Source: an uncultured Eubacteriales bacterium
Lineage (GTDB): Bacteria; Bacillota; Clostridia; Oscillospirales; CAG-272
Assembly: GCA_934481515.1 (NCBI GenBank)
Contig: CAKSPO010000038.1
Location: forward strand, 1-17,675
Length of the DNA: 17,675 bases
Direction: 5' to 3'
Each line of letters begins with the position of its first letter. Within the stretch, counting starts at the first letter, position 1. Below the pieces are notes generated by a model. The model did no database searches. It was not told where the DNA came from and saw only the letters and a list, made by a program, of their open reading frames with translations. Positions 1-6,397 of this stretch are shown here, in pieces. The translations under genes and the position numbers were made by a program.

Positions 1-876
1 AACAAACACCTTCACTGCGTTCCCGCCGCCGGGAAACATTGCAAGATAAATAAACATGCTCACCGCAATCTGTGACACCCTCTGAAAAACATTCAGAACA
101 TAAACCTGCAGCAGCATTTTTCGGTGACCGCGAAGCAACCCGGAAGCGGCTTTGTATTCGGCAATCGTGCGCTCCAACTTCTGAATCATCTTGTTTTCCT
201 TATTCCGTAAGAGACGAAGCTTCGCAAGAAGATGAATCAAGCCACCGCCGCACTTCTGCAAAAACTGCTCTTTTTTCAGCAGCAACCAGAAAAAACAGGC
301 AAGCCCGATCTGTGCCACACATCCAATCAGGATCAGAATTTTCGACGGTGTGCCGAACAACTGAAGAATGCTCGGACAAATCAGGAAAGAAATGACACCG
401 ATGGTCAGAATAGAAAGCGTATACATCACCAGATTGGCGATCAGAATCACCGCAGTAAGGGAGCCTGGAATACCGTTGTGCATCATAAAGAATGCACTTG
501 CCGGCTGTCCGCCCGTTGCAGAAGGAGTAATTGCGGAAAAATAAATGTCGGACGTAGAATAAACAAGGCTTTCATGCACCCTACACGGATTTCCGAAGGA
601 GCGGCAGATGCAGCGAAGCGCCAATGCTTCAAACAGAATAAATCCGACCATACAAAGCACGGCAATCAGAATCCATCCGGGGTTGGCACTGCGTAAAGCG
701 GCAATCAGCTCCGAAAGAGAAAAACTGCGAATCTGGGAAGTCACCGCCCAGATGCTGACCGCGGCGATTGCCAGAAAAACAAGGGTCCATACCCATTTTT
801 TATGCTTCAGTTGTTTTTCGGACTCCGTACTTTTCTGCAAAGCATTCGTTTGCGGATGCACAGGTTTTTCCTTCAC
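1..876 (-). CDS. Flippase-like integral membrane protein, LPG synthase TM / UPF0104 family (3' end cut by window edge)
   Basis: A 292-codon open frame runs leftward off the window with no stop. It begins with GTG at 874-876 behind a strong Shine-Dalgarno site (AAGGAGGGG on the minus strand); the next in-frame ATG lies inside a membrane helix, so GTG is preferred. A charged N-terminus (1-28) is followed by hydrophobic helices at about 29-46, 67-87, 140-165, 178-200 and 256-280. The stretch ITPSATGGQPASAFFMMHNG (116-135), with its P-S-x-x-G-G-Q-P core, resembles the conserved signature of the lysylphosphatidylglycerol synthase TM / flippase-like family (MprF N-terminal module, YbhN and AglD2 relatives). 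Such proteins move or modify lipid-linked substrates in the cytoplasmic membrane. The part seen gives no evidence of an aminoacyl-transferase domain, so a specific substrate cannot be named. The gene is divergent from the TetR regulator at 1083. Confidence 0.8.
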   Translation of the reverse strand, partial: MKEKPVHPQTNALQKSTESEKQLKHKKWVWTLVFLAIAAVSIWAVTSQIRSFSLSELIAALRSANPGWILIAVLCMVGFILFEALALRCICRSFGNPCRVHESLVYSTSDIYFSAITPSATGGQPASAFFMMHNGIPGSLTAVILIANLVMYTLSILTIGVISFLICPSILQLFGTPSKILILIGCVAQIGLACFFWLLLKKEQFLQKCGGGLIHLLAKLRLLRNKENKMIQKLERTIAEYKAASGLLRGHRKMLLQVYVLNVFQRVSQIAVSMFIYLAMFPGGGNAVKVFV

Positions 877-927
877 AGGTTCCCCTCCTTTCCGATTGTA
901 GGGTTGCAAGGCATGCAAACAATTTAT

Positions 928-956
928 AGTTTATCACATTTTCTCATATATTTCAA
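928..956 (-). promoter_or_regulatory. Probable promoter of the flippase-like gene
   Basis: On the minus strand TTGAAA (951-956) is followed by a 17-bp spacer and TAAACT (928-933). The spacer ends in TGA, giving an extended -10 TG. It lies about 50 bp upstream of the GTG start and faces away from the TetR gene. A small inverted repeat, TTGCA (904-908) / TGCAA (914-918), sits in the leader and could be an operator, but its 5-bp arms are weak evidence. Confidence 0.5.
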
Positions 957-1015
957 TAGATTTTTTAAAATTCAAAGGCTTTTGTTTTTCAACACGACAA
1001 AATTCCGAAAAATTC

Positions 1016-1044
1016 TTGCATTTCCGAAAAAAGAATGTTATAAT
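1016..1044 (+). promoter_or_regulatory. Sigma-A-type promoter of the TetR gene
   Basis: TTGCAT (1016-1021), a 17-bp spacer ending in TGT, and a consensus TATAAT (1039-1044). Transcription should start near 1051, giving a leader of about 30 nt with AAGGAG at 1069-1074 before the ATG at 1083. Confidence 0.75.
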
Positions 1045-1082
1045 GGGACGGTGAAAAAATCCGTTCGGAAGGAGACGCAACG

Positions 1083-1652
1083 ATGGCGCAGCTGACCAAG
1101 CGGGCAATCATAGAAACTACTCTGCGATTGCTTGAAAAAAAGCCGTTGCAAAAAATCACCGTGCGCGACATCGTCGATGCGTGCGGAATCACGAGAAACA
1201 CCTTTTATTACTATTTTCACGACATCTATGACGTTTTCGACGCATATGTTTCCATGGAGATTGAGCAGAAAACCGAAGAAGTGGAAGGAGATTACGACCG
1301 CCTTCTGTTCGAGCTTGTTTTCTTTTGCGTGGAAAACAAAAAAATCTGGAGCAATCTTTACCGGGCGCTGGGAAGGGAACAGCTGTCCGCGTATATTCTC
1401 AAACGCCTGCATGCCATCATTATGAACCGCCTTTCTCAGGAATGTTCGTCCGGAACCGTTGCCGAATCCGACCTGGAGATCATTTCCGCATTTTACGAAG
1501 AAGCGCTGGTCGGCATCATGATGCGCTGGCTCCGCGACGACAAAAAATCCCGCTCCCCCGAAGAAATCAGACGATTGATGGAACGGGTCAGCATTCTGTT
1601 TTCCGGGCAGCTGCACGCCCTCCTGGAAAATGTAAAAAAACATCCGAATTGA
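1083..1652 (+). CDS. TetR/AcrR family transcriptional regulator
   Basis: This 189-aa protein has the usual TetR length and layout. The N-terminal three-helix DNA-binding domain spans about residues 5-55, with the helix-turn-helix ITVRDIVDACGITRNTFYYY at 25-44 and the typical aromatic FYYYFHDIYDVFDAY run. The remaining, mostly helical part would be the ligand-binding and dimerisation domain. It resembles the DhaS-like / TetR_C_8 type common in Firmicutes, though I cannot name a ligand. The start is set by AAGGAG nine bases upstream and by a near-consensus promoter. The gene is divergent from the flippase-like gene, which is the most likely local target, and is insulated downstream by a strong terminator. 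Whether it also controls the DUF308 and lipid operon is not visible from sequence. Confidence 0.9.
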   Translation: MAQLTKRAIIETTLRLLEKKPLQKITVRDIVDACGITRNTFYYYFHDIYDVFDAYVSMEIEQKTEEVEGDYDRLLFELVFFCVENKKIWSNLYRALGREQLSAYILKRLHAIIMNRLSQECSSGTVAESDLEIISAFYEEALVGIMMRWLRDDKKSRSPEEIRRLMERVSILFSGQLHALLENVKKHPN

Positions 1653-1662
1653 CCGATTCTCC

Positions 1663-1724
1663 CATACAAAAGCACCGGAATGCACAAAAAAATGACATTC
1701 CGGTGCTTTTGTATGTATTTTTTT
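1663..1724 (+). terminator. Strong intrinsic terminator after the TetR gene
   Basis: A perfect 20-bp inverted repeat: CATACAAAAGCACCGGAATG (1663-1682) pairs with 1696-1715 across a 13-nt loop, and a seven-T run follows at 1718-1724. It starts 10 bp after the TetR stop. Confidence 0.93.
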
Positions 1725-1738
1725 GAAAGAAAAAATTG

Positions 1739-1744
1739 TATAAT
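1739..1744 (+). promoter_or_regulatory. Candidate -10 box for the DUF308/lipid operon
   Basis: A perfect TATAAT lies 15 bp past the terminator T-run and 70 bp before the DUF308 start. The hexamer at the expected -35 distance (1716-1721, TATTTT) is poor, and a nearby TTGAAA (1723-1728) is only 10 bp away, too close to act as a standard -35. It is the only plausible promoter seen ahead of the run of genes ending at plsY, so it may need an activator or use a different -35. Confidence 0.4.
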
Positions 1745-1814
1745 CCGAATGTCATCGCGTATTTGCTGCCGGGAAAGTACTCCGGCAAAGCTTCTGAAAG
1801 GGGAATTCCATCAT

Positions 1815-2408
1815 ATGCAGCATCATTTTTCGGAAACCTCCAACGAGAAAATCGTCCGGAGTGCAAAAATCATGCACCTCTGCTCCTCCATCGTTTTCCT
1901 CATCGGCGGACTCCTGATTCTGTTTGTGTCAGGACTGGAAAGCATGATCGGGAACGTCATTGTCGGCGCTTCCAGCATCATCATCGGATGCACCGGAATC
2001 TACGGGTATTTTTCCAATGACATGTATCGCCTCGCGTTTCAGTCGGATTTTGCGCTTGGCATTTTCAACGTTCTGCTCGGCATTCTGCTCATCATCAGTC
2101 CGCGTCAGGTACACGAAATGCTCCCCACTGCCATCGCGGTGCTGGCACTGCTGGACGGCGGAAACAAATCACAGATCGCTCTGGAGGGCTGGAAGTTCGG
2201 CATGCACAAGTGGTACCTTGTACTGATCTCCGCGTTGGCGGAGGTTGCCTCCGGAATCATTATTCTGGTCTTTACCTACCAAGGGTTTGATACCTCCGGC
2301 TGGATGGGAAGCGCCATGATGCTTGTCGGCATCATCAATTTCTGGACAACGATGTATACCGTCCGCATTTGCTCGAAAGCAAAGCAGAACACGGACGGAA
2401 TTCATTGA
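1815..2408 (+). CDS. DUF308 / HdeD-like six-helix membrane protein
   Basis: This 197-aa protein is almost entirely membrane-embedded, with hydrophobic helices near 20-40, 44-65, 77-95, 102-118, 133-155 and 162-184. Glycine-rich pairs such as LIGGLLILFVSG and GIFNVLLGILLIISP repeat in the way typical of the DUF308 short-repeat family that includes HdeD. HdeD is linked to acid resistance in enterobacteria; the role in Firmicutes is unknown. The frame is open upstream to an ATG at 1680, but that start would lie inside the terminator stem. The ATG at 1815 is preceded by AAAGGGG (1797-1803) and gives the normal family length. The stop is only 41 bp before the FakB-like gene with no terminator or promoter between, so it is probably the first gene of the lipid operon. 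Confidence 0.8.
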   Translation: MQHHFSETSNEKIVRSAKIMHLCSSIVFLIGGLLILFVSGLESMIGNVIVGASSIIIGCTGIYGYFSNDMYRLAFQSDFALGIFNVLLGILLIISPRQVHEMLPTAIAVLALLDGGNKSQIALEGWKFGMHKWYLVLISALAEVASGIIILVFTYQGFDTSGWMGSAMMLVGIINFWTTMYTVRICSKAKQNTDGIH

Positions 2409-2449
2409 AACATACCGAATTTATTCAGAAATGAAAGGAAAAACAAAAA

Positions 2450-3349
2450 ATGAGAAGAATTCAGGTCATCACGGACTCCTGCTCCGACCTCAGCGGTGAG
2501 CTTTTGGAAAAGTACGGAATTGATTATGCCCGTATGAACACCGTATACAAGGGGAAGGAAACGCCTGCCTCCCTGACATGGGAATATTATACGCCGAAGG
2601 AACTGTACGACATCATGCGCGGGGGAGAACGGGTGCTTACCACACAGGTTCCCGTAGAGGAATTCAACCGCATTTTCCGCAAATATCTGGATGAGGGGTG
2701 CGATCTGATCTATATCGCCTGCTCCTCCGGACAGTCCGGCTCCATCAACACCTCCCGCGTAGTCGCCGCAAAGCTTGCCCCCGAATATCCGGACGCAAAG
2801 ATTGCCTGCATCGACGCACTCAATGCCTGCATGGGAGAGGGCTTGCTTGCCATCCGTGCCGCAGAGCTGGTTCGGGAAGGGAAAGACATCGACACCATTG
2901 AAAAAACCATCAACGGTCTGCGCAATTACGTCAATCAGTACGTCACGGTGCAGTCGCTGGATTCGCTGCGCCGTGCCGGACGCGTCAAGGGAAGCGCCGC
3001 ATTTTTCGGGAACCTCATGGGAATCAAACCGATTCTGATTTCCGACGCAGACGGCGTACAGACCCCGATCAAAAAGGCAAAGGGAAGAGCCGGGTCTCTC
3101 CGGGAAATGGTCAATATGCTGAAGGAGTCTATCGTGAATCCGGAGGAGCAGACCGTTTATCTTGCGCACGCGGATTGCAGTGAAGAGGAAGTCAGAACCA
3201 TGCAACAGCTGATCCGTGACAATATTCCGTGCAAGGACGTTGTCACCGTTTATATCGGTCCTATCATCGGCTCCTGCGTCGGTCCCGAGACCTTCGGCAT
3301 CTGGGCGTTCGGCAAAGAAATCACTTATCGTGTAGGAGAAGCGAAATAA
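2450..3349 (+). CDS. DegV family protein, FakB-like fatty-acid-binding subunit
   Basis: At 299 aa this has full DegV length and fold signatures: ITDSCSDLS (7-15), CSSGQSGS (91-98) in place of the usual SS-x-LSGT, IDALNACMGEGLLA (121-134), LDSLRRAGRVKG (170-181) and GIKPIL (191-196). In characterised systems FakB holds a fatty acid with its carboxylate exposed so that FakA can phosphorylate it. The next gene is fakA, whose ATG directly abuts this TAA stop, so a FakB role is likely. Some positions differ from what I recall of the family: the TSQPS loop reads TTQVP (64-68), and the C-terminal GTH-x-GPG motif reads GSCVGPE, with Cys276 where His is usual. Ligand preference may therefore be atypical. 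AAGGAAAA lies a few bases before the ATG. Confidence 0.85.
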   Translation: MRRIQVITDSCSDLSGELLEKYGIDYARMNTVYKGKETPASLTWEYYTPKELYDIMRGGERVLTTQVPVEEFNRIFRKYLDEGCDLIYIACSSGQSGSINTSRVVAAKLAPEYPDAKIACIDALNACMGEGLLAIRAAELVREGKDIDTIEKTINGLRNYVNQYVTVQSLDSLRRAGRVKGSAAFFGNLMGIKPILISDADGVQTPIKKAKGRAGSLREMVNMLKESIVNPEEQTVYLAHADCSEEEVRTMQQLIRDNIPCKDVVTVYIGPIIGSCVGPETFGIWAFGKEITYRVGEAK

Positions 3350-5020
3350 ATGTCACACGTAACCGTCAGCGGCGCAATGTACGCGGATATGATCCGCGCA
3401 GGAGCGGCAAACCTCGGCAAACACATTGAGGAAGTCAATAATCTGAACGTTTTTCCGATTCCCGACGGGGATACCGGAGAGAATATGATGCTGACCATGC
3501 AGGGAGGCGTCAACTCCTGCGGTTCCTTGTCGGAGGATGAATCTCTCTCCCACGTTGCGGAACGGATTTCCGGCGGAATGCTGCTCGGTGCCCGCGGGAA
3601 CTCCGGGGTCATTCTTTCCCAGTTTTTTGCGGGAATCACTGAGGGCTTCCGGAACGCGGATGCAGCGGACATCGATACCCTGCAACGCGCTGTTTCCTGC
3701 GGCGTTCTGCGCGCCTATGAAGCGGTCATCACCCCGACACCGGGAACCATTCTGACCGTCGCAAAGGATGCCGGAAAGTTTGCGGAGCAAAGCGAAGCCG
3801 AGACGATAGAGGATTATTTTTCCGCCTTCATCGAGGAAGCCAAGCGCTCCCTGGTTCGGACGCCGGAGCTGTTGCCGGTGCTTAAGGAAGCAGGCGTTGT
3901 GGATTCCGGAGGAGCGGGACTTGTCTACATTGTGGAGGGAATGGTTTCCTTCCTTCTCGGCAAGCTTCCGGCAGACACACTTCCGGAAAAGGTTCCCACA
4001 GCAGGAACCCACATCATCAATCCGGAGCTGTTTACCTCCGACATGGAACTGGAATTTGGCTACTGCACCGAGCTTCTGCTCCGTCTGCAAACCGCCAAAA
4101 CAAATCCCGAAACGTTCGATCTTGCTCCGCTGATCAATTATCTGAAGAGCATCGGAAACTCGGTGGTTGCTGTCAAAACCGACAGCATCGTCAAGCTTCA
4201 TGTACATACCATGACACCCGGCAAGGTGCTTGCCTTCTGTCAGCAGTTCGGTGAATTTCTGACGGTCAAAATCGAAAACATGATGCTCCAGCACAACGAA
4301 ATCCTGTCGGAGAATGAAAAAGAAATTCCGGCAGACGCCAACCCTGTCCGGGAACGCCATCCGTTCGGTGTCGTTACCGTTGCCCCCGGAGAGGGCATCT
4401 GCAATGCGTTCCGGGAACTCGGAGCCGAGGAGGTCATCTTCGGTGGGCAGACCATGAACCCCTCCGCAGAGGATTTTCTGGATGCCTTTGCGCGTCTGAA
4501 CGCCGATACGGTGTTTGTCCTTCCGAACAATCCAAACATTCTGCTTGCTGCCCGGCAGGCGGCGGGAATGTGCACGGATTCCGACGTGCGCGTCATTCCC
4601 ACCAAGACGGTCGGAGATGCCTATGCCGTGCTGTCTATGCTGGACTTTGACAGCGCCGATGCCGATACCATCGAGCGGGAAATGAACGAAGCAATGGCGG
4701 ACGTTTTGACCGCAGAGGTTTCCCGGAGCGTCCGGGACGCGGAAATGAACGGCGTTGCGGTTCGCAAGGGAGACTTTATCAGCTTCATCGGAAAAGAAAT
4801 CATCGCTTCCGGTGCCTCCCGCGAGGAGGTTGCATGCCGTGCGCTGGATCAGATGGATCCGGACGCGCACGCGCTTCTGCTTCTCATCCGCGGAAAGGAA
4901 GCGGATGCGGGAAGCGCCGAGACCATCCGCGCTTATCTCCAAAAGAACTATCCCTCCGCCGAAGTTGTGGAAAGTGACGGCGGACAGGACATTTACGATT
5001 ACATTCTGGTTGCCGAATAA
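3350..5020 (+). CDS. fakA: Fatty acid kinase catalytic subunit FakA (DAK2 / YloV family)
   Basis: FakA uses ATP to phosphorylate fatty acids bound to FakB, yielding acyl-phosphate for PlsY or PlsX. This 556-aa protein has the usual length and three-part layout. The N-terminal DhaL/DAK2 kinase domain (about 1-200) shows NVFPIPDGDTGENM (33-46), whose aspartates D39 and D41 bind magnesium-nucleotide, plus GARGNSGVILSQF (80-92) and DSGGAGLVYIVEG (185-197). A middle domain (about 220-300) carries FGYCTELLL (Cys239) and LHVHT (His284, His286), the kind of Cys/His set described as a zinc site in FakA. The C-terminal DegV-like domain (about 330-556) begins FGVVTVAPGEG and has GGQTMNPS and LPNNPNI. 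The start codon directly follows the FakB-like stop, with AGGAG inside the end of that gene, so the two are translationally coupled. Confidence 0.92.
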   Translation: MSHVTVSGAMYADMIRAGAANLGKHIEEVNNLNVFPIPDGDTGENMMLTMQGGVNSCGSLSEDESLSHVAERISGGMLLGARGNSGVILSQFFAGITEGFRNADAADIDTLQRAVSCGVLRAYEAVITPTPGTILTVAKDAGKFAEQSEAETIEDYFSAFIEEAKRSLVRTPELLPVLKEAGVVDSGGAGLVYIVEGMVSFLLGKLPADTLPEKVPTAGTHIINPELFTSDMELEFGYCTELLLRLQTAKTNPETFDLAPLINYLKSIGNSVVAVKTDSIVKLHVHTMTPGKVLAFCQQFGEFLTVKIENMMLQHNEILSENEKEIPADANPVRERHPFGVVTVAPGEGICNAFRELGAEEVIFGGQTMNPSAEDFLDAFARLNADTVFVLPNNPNILLAARQAAGMCTDSDVRVIPTKTVGDAYAVLSMLDFDSADADTIEREMNEAMADVLTAEVSRSVRDAEMNGVAVRKGDFISFIGKEIIASGASREEVACRALDQMDPDAHALLLLIRGKEADAGSAETIRAYLQKNYPSAEVVESDGGQDIYDYILVAE

Positions 5021-5030
5021 AGGAGCGCTT

Positions 5031-6383
5031 ATGAAGAAAAATTCCTGTTCGTGTCCGTACGATTTTCCGCGTGCGGAGTTCACGAAGGAAATGAAAAAAT
5101 CCTATAAGATTCTGGCACCGGACATTTTTCCCATCCACATGGAGCTGATCCGCCAGGTCTTCCTGATGTACGGGTACGATCTGGAGATTCTGCACAGCCG
5201 CGGGAAACACATCATCGACCGGGGGCTGGAATCCCTGCACAACGATATGTGTTATCCCGCCATCTGCATGAGCGGACAGCAGTTGGACGCGCTTGTCAGC
5301 GGGGAATATGACCCGCACAAATGCGCACTGATCCAGTTTCAGACCGGCGGCGGATGCCGCGCATCCAACTACATCTGGCTGTTGCGGAAGGCACTGCATA
5401 ACATGGGCATGGACTACGTTCCCGTCATCTCACTCAGTTTTTCCGGCATGGAAAAGGCAAGCGGCTTCAAAATCACCCCGATGATGATTGCCAAGGGCAT
5501 GGTCGCCGTCATTTACGGAGACCTGCTGATGCTTCTGCGCAATCAGGTAAAGCCGTATGAATGCAATCCGGGAGATACACAGCGTGTCATTGATCACTGG
5601 TATGTGGAGCTGACCGAACAGTTCCGCCATAACCGCGGGCTTTTCGGAAAGAAATTCCGGAAGAACCTCCGGGACATCACAAGGGATTTTCACAACATTC
5701 CGCGCAAGGATGTCAGGAAAATCAAGGTCGGCATCGTCGGAGAGATTTATGTCAAATATTCTCCCTTCGGAAATAACGGACTGGAAGAATTTCTGGAATC
5801 GCAGGGGTGCGAATATATGGTACCCGGCGTTCTCGGCTTCTTCCAGTTCATGTTTGACAATAAGCAGACCGACCGCCGTCTCTACGGAGGACATTTCAAA
5901 TCCGCAATGGCGGCAAAGCTCGGAGCGGCAATGACCGGAAAGATCGAGCGGATCTTCCGCAAAACGCTTGCGGAGTTTCCGGAGTTTTCCGCGCCGACCT
6001 CCTTTGAGCATATCAAGCAGCTTGGCGATCGCGTCATCGGTCGCGGCGTCAAGATGGGCGAAGGCTGGCTGTTGCCGGCAGAAGCGGCAGAGCTGATCGA
6101 AAAGGGGTATCCCAACATCGTCTGCGCCCAGCCGTTCGGATGCCTTCCGAACCACATTGTGGGGAAGGGAACCGTCCGCACCCTGCGGCAGATGTATCCG
6201 ACGGCAAACATCTGCCCCATTGACTACGATTCCGGCGCCTCCAAGGTCAATCAGGAAAACCGGATCAAGCTGATGCTCGCCATGGCGCAGGAGAACGCGG
6301 AAGAACAGACCGCCAAAGATGAGAAAGCATCCCGGAAAACGACCGGCAACGTCAAGGAAGCTCCCGCTCCCATTCCCATGTAA
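5031..6383 (+). CDS. plsR: 2-hydroxyacyl-CoA dehydratase / BCR-like protein, PlsR-like (plasmalogen synthesis candidate)
   Basis: This 450-aa protein belongs to the COG3581-type relatives of 2-hydroxyacyl-CoA dehydratases. It corresponds to the C-terminal third of the roughly 1,400-aa activase/dehydratase fusions seen in many Firmicutes: FTKEMKKSYKILAPDIFPIH (17-36), NDMCYPAICMSGQQ (71-84), QTGGGCRASNYI (104-115), VGIVGEIYVKYSPFGNNGLE (233-252) and CAQPFGCLPNH (365-375). Cys74, Cys109, Cys365 and Cys371 are candidate Fe-S ligands. The open frame extends upstream into fakA, but AAAGGAG (5018-5024) and the alignment to family starts fix the ATG at 5031. A charged, low-complexity tail (about 421-450) has no obvious role. 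It lies 10 bp after fakA and 14 bp before the activase. The pair resembles the C. perfringens plsA/plsR operon for anaerobic plasmalogen synthesis; assigning plsR to this smaller gene is my inference. Confidence 0.82.
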   Translation: MKKNSCSCPYDFPRAEFTKEMKKSYKILAPDIFPIHMELIRQVFLMYGYDLEILHSRGKHIIDRGLESLHNDMCYPAICMSGQQLDALVSGEYDPHKCALIQFQTGGGCRASNYIWLLRKALHNMGMDYVPVISLSFSGMEKASGFKITPMMIAKGMVAVIYGDLLMLLRNQVKPYECNPGDTQRVIDHWYVELTEQFRHNRGLFGKKFRKNLRDITRDFHNIPRKDVRKIKVGIVGEIYVKYSPFGNNGLEEFLESQGCEYMVPGVLGFFQFMFDNKQTDRRLYGGHFKSAMAAKLGAAMTGKIERIFRKTLAEFPEFSAPTSFEHIKQLGDRVIGRGVKMGEGWLLPAEAAELIEKGYPNIVCAQPFGCLPNHIVGKGTVRTLRQMYPTANICPIDYDSGASKVNQENRIKLMLAMAQENAEEQTAKDEKASRKTTGNVKEAPAPIPM

Positions 6384-6397
6384 AGGACAAGAACAAG

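Noticed and set aside
72..901. Several plus-strand frames at the left edge
   Set aside because: All are shadows of the minus-strand flippase-like gene, which has membrane helices, a family motif and a good GTG start.
1680..1814. Longer N-terminus for the DUF308 protein (ATG at 1680)
   Set aside because: That start lies inside the TetR terminator stem and upstream of the -10 box. ATG 1815 has a ribosome site and gives the normal length.
4755..5030. 92-residue N-terminal extension of the dehydratase-like protein
   Set aside because: It overlaps the end of fakA in another frame and is low-complexity and Arg/Ser-rich. The ATG at 5031 has AAAGGAG and matches family starts.
3353..5083. 576-aa open frame on the minus strand
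   Set aside because: Antisense to fakA, which has full family motifs and length. The antisense product is His/Arg-rich without recognisable domains and has no suitable ribosome site.
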